11,852 bases of DNA from Larix sibirica (taxonomy: Eukaryota; Streptophyta; Pinopsida; Pinales; Pinaceae), in assembly GCA_004151065.3 (NCBI GenBank), contig NWUY0303907735.1, forward strand, positions 1 through 11,852. Reading direction: 5' to 3'. The notes under the pieces are model-generated. The model made no database searches. It worked only from the letters and a program-made list of their open reading frames with translations, and had not been told where the DNA came from. Shown here one piece after another: positions 9,121 through 11,852 of the stretch. The translations under genes and the position numbers were made by a program. Position 1 is the first letter of the stretch, and each line of letters opens with the position of its first letter.

Positions 9121-9665
9121 TGACTCGTTGTCATAAACAACTCAATTTTTTAGTGATGCATTGCAGCAAACAAGTCAATTTTTTACCAATGCGATGTGGT
9201 GAACAATTCATTTTTTTGTCGATGCATTGCAACAAAAAAATCAGTTCTTTTTCGACATATTATGGTGAACAACTTAGTTTTTCTCTAACGCTTTGTGATT
9301 GAAAGACTATTTTTTGTGACAAAAAAATGAGGAAATCATTGAATGTTTCAGCAGGAAATCACTTTTTCATGCCAACCAATTCAATAGTAAGCCTTTGCAG
9401 TGATAAAGTTTTTTTTCCCTCCAACCCTTGATGGTGAAAAAGTGATATGTCTGCTAGTGCATCACAGTAAGAAAGTGACTTATCCACCATCATGTTGTGG
9501 TGAGAAAGTCATGTTTTCATCGAATCATGCCACAAGTAAAGTCTAAGTGCATCGAAACATGCCACGAGTAAGGTCCAAAGTGCATTGAAACATTTTTGTA
9601 AGAAAAGTCTTAAAATACACCGCAACACTTTGCACAAAAAATGCTCAACTTTTCACCAAAACATT
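9091..9665 (+). repeat. Degenerate 33-bp tandem array in the element's 3' region
   Basis: Six successive units at 9091, 9124, 9157, 9190, 9223 and 9256 are each exactly 33 bp, with a core like TGCATTGCAG then an A-rich part, then AATTTTTT. A seventh begins at 9289. From about 9320 the period drifts (32-36 bp) but is still visible, for instance CATCGAA at 9518 and 9550 and CATTGAA at 9583, down to about 9665: some 17 units in all. Because 33 is a multiple of three, the best-kept part is open for 60 codons (9120-9302) with an 11-residue repeat, but no start context or known motif supports a real protein. Arrays between pol and the 3' LTR are a known feature of Tat/Ogre elements and a source of satellite DNA. 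Confidence 0.88.
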
Positions 9666-9719
9666 ATATTTTTTATAGATTAAATTGGGACTTCTCCATC
9701 TATGACAATAGTTAAAAAC

Positions 9720-9738
9720 ATGACACTTCAAGTGTCAT
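9720..9738. repeat. Perfect 9-bp inverted repeat at the probable LTR start
   Basis: ATGACACTT and AAGTGTCAT flank a single C. It lies right where the repeat array ends and the LTR candidate begins, so it may mark the LTR terminus or be part of a stem near it. Confidence 0.6.
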
Positions 9739-10114
9739 TGTTGATTCACAAAAAGGAAAAATATGGATGGAAGAGCCTTTCATTTGATCTCTTTTGTGAT
9801 GACCTTGATCACCTTATTCATTCCCAAGAACTATGAAGAGTTGTAATCCTTCAAAAGGGCATATCCACACCCAATGATCATGCATGATGCCAATCACTCT
9901 CTCCTTCTCTTTCATTTGCTAGTGTATGCAAGAAAATGTTGAATTTGTGTGATGCATATTGTTTTCTGGTGAATCATTCACTTGTTTCCATTTGTTTAGG
10001 TGTGAATACCATAAAAAATCATGAAAAATATATACAAATTCAAAAAATGGTGGTTTCGATAACCACCTGCTCAATTACATCCTCCCCAACCATCTGGTAA
10101 CTATCATGATTAAC

Positions 10115-10123
10115 TATAAAAAG
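10115..10123 (+). promoter_or_regulatory. TATA box of the LTR promoter
   Basis: TATAAAAAG is a strong plant TATA match in an otherwise non-coding block. A G9 run (10146-10154) lies 23-31 bases downstream, where transcription would begin. Together they suggest the U3/R boundary of the LTR near 10145-10150. Confidence 0.5.
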
Positions 10124-10820
10124 AGGTGAGATAGACCAAGCGGGAGGGGGGGGGTATTTTCATTGCATTTTTATGCTGAAGGAATTACTTTCCATATATT
10201 ATCCTTCCATTCCTATAATTTTCTTTGATCATAGATATTTATCCTTATATGCTGAAACTACTACCCTCAAGTAGTTTTCACCCTTATGCATGTGGATATT
10301 TGGAGAGAAACTTATGAAGAACTTGAGCAAGAGAGACCTGGAATTCTTGTTCCTATGAGGTGCCAAGAATGACATGGTATGATTTGCATTTTTTTTCTAT
10401 CTAATATAGATTTGACATCTTTCCTTTTACTGTATGCAATGCTTATCATTGTATCATATTTGGCTTATGTTTTGTTGTGAATTGTATTAACTAGTTTCAT
10501 TTCTATGTTATATTTTGATTTCAACGGTCTCTTTTTGTAGCCAAGTTTGTTTGAGGAAGGTATTTTGTTTGTCTTGTAAGTTCTTGAATTGAGACCAAGA
10601 ATCATATCTAATGGAACAAAATAAAAGCTAGGACCAACCTTCATAAATAAGGTGCAATAATTCATTTCCCTTTAATACTTTAATGTAGATTTGTTTGAAC
10701 TTGATTCTTAATTAGGAGTCTGAATTGCTTCTAATCAAACCCTTAGATGTCTATCTTGGGTAACCCTAGTACATTGGTGACATGGCCCGAGTCATGGGAA
10801 GTTTTCCCTAACAAAATAAT

Positions 10821-10838
10821 TGGCGACTCCGTTGGGGA
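10821..10838 (+). promoter_or_regulatory. Primer-binding site, tRNA-Arg type, well preserved
   Basis: TGGCGACTCCGTTGGGGA matches the expected tRNA-Arg complement TGGCGACTCCGCTGGGGA at 17 of 18 positions, with both CpGs intact. It is much better kept than the sites at 5981 and 6099, so the element starting here may be younger or less methylated. It marks the right end of the LTR at 9720-10813 and the start of an internal leader. Confidence 0.8.
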
Positions 10839-11640
10839 GTTAATCTATTGTGGGGCTCTTTATGGTCATTTTCCTCCTATTTGTTTAAGTATTTTAGTCA
10901 CTGTTAAGTCTGAACATATATCAAACACTAGTATAAACTTTTAATTGTTTTATTTTTTATGAGTTTGCACTCTTTTTTCAAGCACTTCAAGATTTATTCG
11001 CTCCATGTAACACTTACAAGTTCAATTTCTCTAGTAATTCGCCAACAATCTTAAGTATGGTTGCGAGTCACCCACGAAAGTCTTAGAGACAGTCATGAAT
11101 TTTCTGAAAGTGTGAGGTTCTCACATTTTTCTCCATTTTGCTGGATTGGAATTGGTGTGTTTGAAGTCACTAAGTGTGTTGGGAATCTTTGAATCCCCTT
11201 AGAAGGGGTTTGGGTGGTGTTTGATCGGTTTCAACTTGAGTTTTGAGTCAATTTAATGTGAAAAGCCTAAAAAGTATCCTTGTTTTTTTTTTTCTTTTCA
11301 CTGCTTTTGGATTTGATAAACCTTGAAAGTGAAATATTGGGGAATACTTCTACTGTTTATGTCTCTAATTGTGTTATTTGAGTGCAAAAATTAGGCTTAA
11401 CCAAACCTTGTTTCCTAGTAAATTGGATTGATTTTTTGAGTCTATAAAACTTGTGTTTGGCTTCTTTTTCTCAAATTCATCAAACTTGTATGGTTGAAAA
11501 GTCTTGTGTTTGAGGCTGCATTCATTTGTAGTGATAGGGATATCAAACTTTGTTCATATTGTTTGCATTAGTGTAGTTGTTCATCAAATAGTTCATTTTC
11601 TTTAAATGGAAAAGTAAAAAGTTGGATCATTCTAATTTTT
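10839..11640 (+). other. Untranslated leader of a further retroelement
   Basis: No gene-like frame is present. The open 65-codon frame at 10747-10944 spans the PBS and is accidental. The sequence is T-rich, with a small hairpin CCCCTT-AG-AAGGGG at 11195-11208. Its position after a PBS suggests the long 5' leader typical of Tat-type elements; Gag would lie beyond the window. Confidence 0.45.
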
Positions 11641-11650
11641 GCTTTTTTTA

Positions 11651-11820
11651 TGTGAATTGCATGTTTTTTCATTTGAAAATTTGAGTATATATTTTGCATC
11701 AAAAACAACATTTGCATTTTGGTTTGTGTGAATTACAAGTTTTCACTAAAAAAGTAGGTATGTATTTTGCATCAAAAATAAATTTGGTATTTGGCTTGTG
11801 GAATTGCACTTGCATTTAAG
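11651..11820 (+). repeat. About 73-bp degenerate tandem repeat
   Basis: The motif TGTG(A)GAATT(G/A)C recurs at 11651, 11727 and 11797, and ATTTTGCATCA at 11691 and 11764, giving a period of 70-76 bp over just over two units. The repeat lies in the presumed leader of the last element. The window ends soon after, so the array may continue. Confidence 0.75.
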
Positions 11821-11852
11821 ATTGAGTCTTCATTTGCACTCAAAGAGTTGAG

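Larger units (their letters stand above)
9720..10813 (+). repeat. Candidate LTR (tRNA-Arg-primed element)
   Basis: This non-coding block lies between the tandem array and the PBS at 10821, the position of an LTR. A possible left end is TGACACTTCAAG at 9721, within an inverted repeat; a possible right end is CTAACA ending at 10813, seven bases before the PBS. Inside are a TATA box (TATAAAAAG, 10115), a nine-G run just downstream near the expected transcription start, and AATAAA at 10620. That gives a U3 of about 420 bp and a total of about 1.1 kb. No second copy is present in the window, so the ends are inferred. It serves either as 3' LTR of the element at 6090 or as 5' LTR of the one that starts at 10821, or both. 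Confidence 0.5.
6090..10820 (+). mobile_element. Decayed, internally deleted Ty3/gypsy (Tat/Ogre-type) retrotransposon
   Basis: Ordered parts are a tRNA-Arg type PBS (6099), Gag (6121-7740), retropepsin (7741-8470), archaeal-type RNase H (8471-8880), a possible Pol C-terminal remnant (8993-9120), a 33-bp tandem array (9091-9665) and a candidate LTR (about 9720-10813). Reverse transcriptase (YxDD), classical RNase H and integrase (HHCC and DDE) are not found on either strand, so the element could not move by itself even before the point mutations. The Gag type, the extra RNase H and the repeat array downstream of pol all fit the Tat lineage, the group containing Ogre. The 5' LTR is essentially missing: only some 10-90 bp upstream of the PBS could belong to it, and there it meets the tRNA-Asp-primed element. 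Confidence 0.75.

Noticed and set aside
9091-9665. CRISPR-like array
   Set aside because: Units are contiguous with no unique spacers, and the context is a plant retroelement.
9877-9888. ATCATGCATGAT, a 12-bp palindrome containing the plant RY motif CATGCA
   Set aside because: It could be a U3 transcription-factor site, but one short motif in 1 kb is weak evidence.
10747-10944. 65-codon + strand frame
   Set aside because: It spans the end of the LTR and the primer site, so it is accidental.
1-11852. tRNA or rRNA gene
   Set aside because: I found no cloverleaf A/B-box pair or rRNA core. The tRNA-like matches are 18-base primer sites in the complementary sense.

Overview
The window looks like nuclear DNA from a seed plant with a large, repeat-rich genome. 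A gymnosperm is my best guess, but that rests only on the feel of the protein remnants and on the AT-richness and heavy decay. I see no intact host gene, rRNA, tRNA, CRISPR array or bacterial signal. Everything I can identify is decayed LTR-retrotransposon sequence, all on the + strand, full of stop codons and frameshifts.

Layout. Positions 1-1720 are AT-rich with a TA microsatellite, a short tandem duplication and an inverted repeat; the part after about 860 is somewhat GC-richer and may be badly degraded coding DNA. Positions 1721-5415 hold the remains of a long protein (roughly 1,200 codons) that I cannot assign to a named family: an N-terminal half crossing several frames, then a 2.1-kb stretch in one frame with a lysine/glutamate-rich, probably coiled-coil centre. 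Positions 5416-5980 are non-coding and end at a primer-binding site (PBS) matching the 3' end of plant tRNA-Asp, so this is a candidate LTR.

A second PBS (tRNA-Arg type) lies at 6099-6116, and an open frame starts 4 bp after it. From there to about 8870 runs a decayed Ty3/gypsy polyprotein of the Tat/Ogre kind: Gag (6121-7740), retropepsin (7741-8470) and an archaeal-type RNase H (8471-8880). Reverse transcriptase, the classical RNase H and integrase are absent. A possible C-terminal Pol tail (8993-9120) runs into a 33-bp tandem array (9091-9665), the sort of 3' region known for Tat elements. Positions 9720-10813 are a candidate LTR with a TATA box at 10115, followed at 10821 by a third PBS, again tRNA-Arg type, differing from the expected 18-mer at one position. 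The rest (10839-11852) looks like the untranslated leader of a further element and ends in about 73-bp tandem repeats.

How the parts fit. Two LTR-like blocks are each followed by a PBS rather than host DNA, so the window is either a nest or a head-to-tail string of at least two element families (tRNA-Asp-primed and tRNA-Arg-primed). The elements are dead: the protease Asp-Ser-Gly motif reads Asp-Leu-Gly, the third RNase H aspartate is lost, and many stops can be explained by C-to-T or G-to-A change, as expected for long methylated, silenced DNA. The most novel items are the unassigned long coiled-coil protein and the Gag-protease-RNase H derivative.
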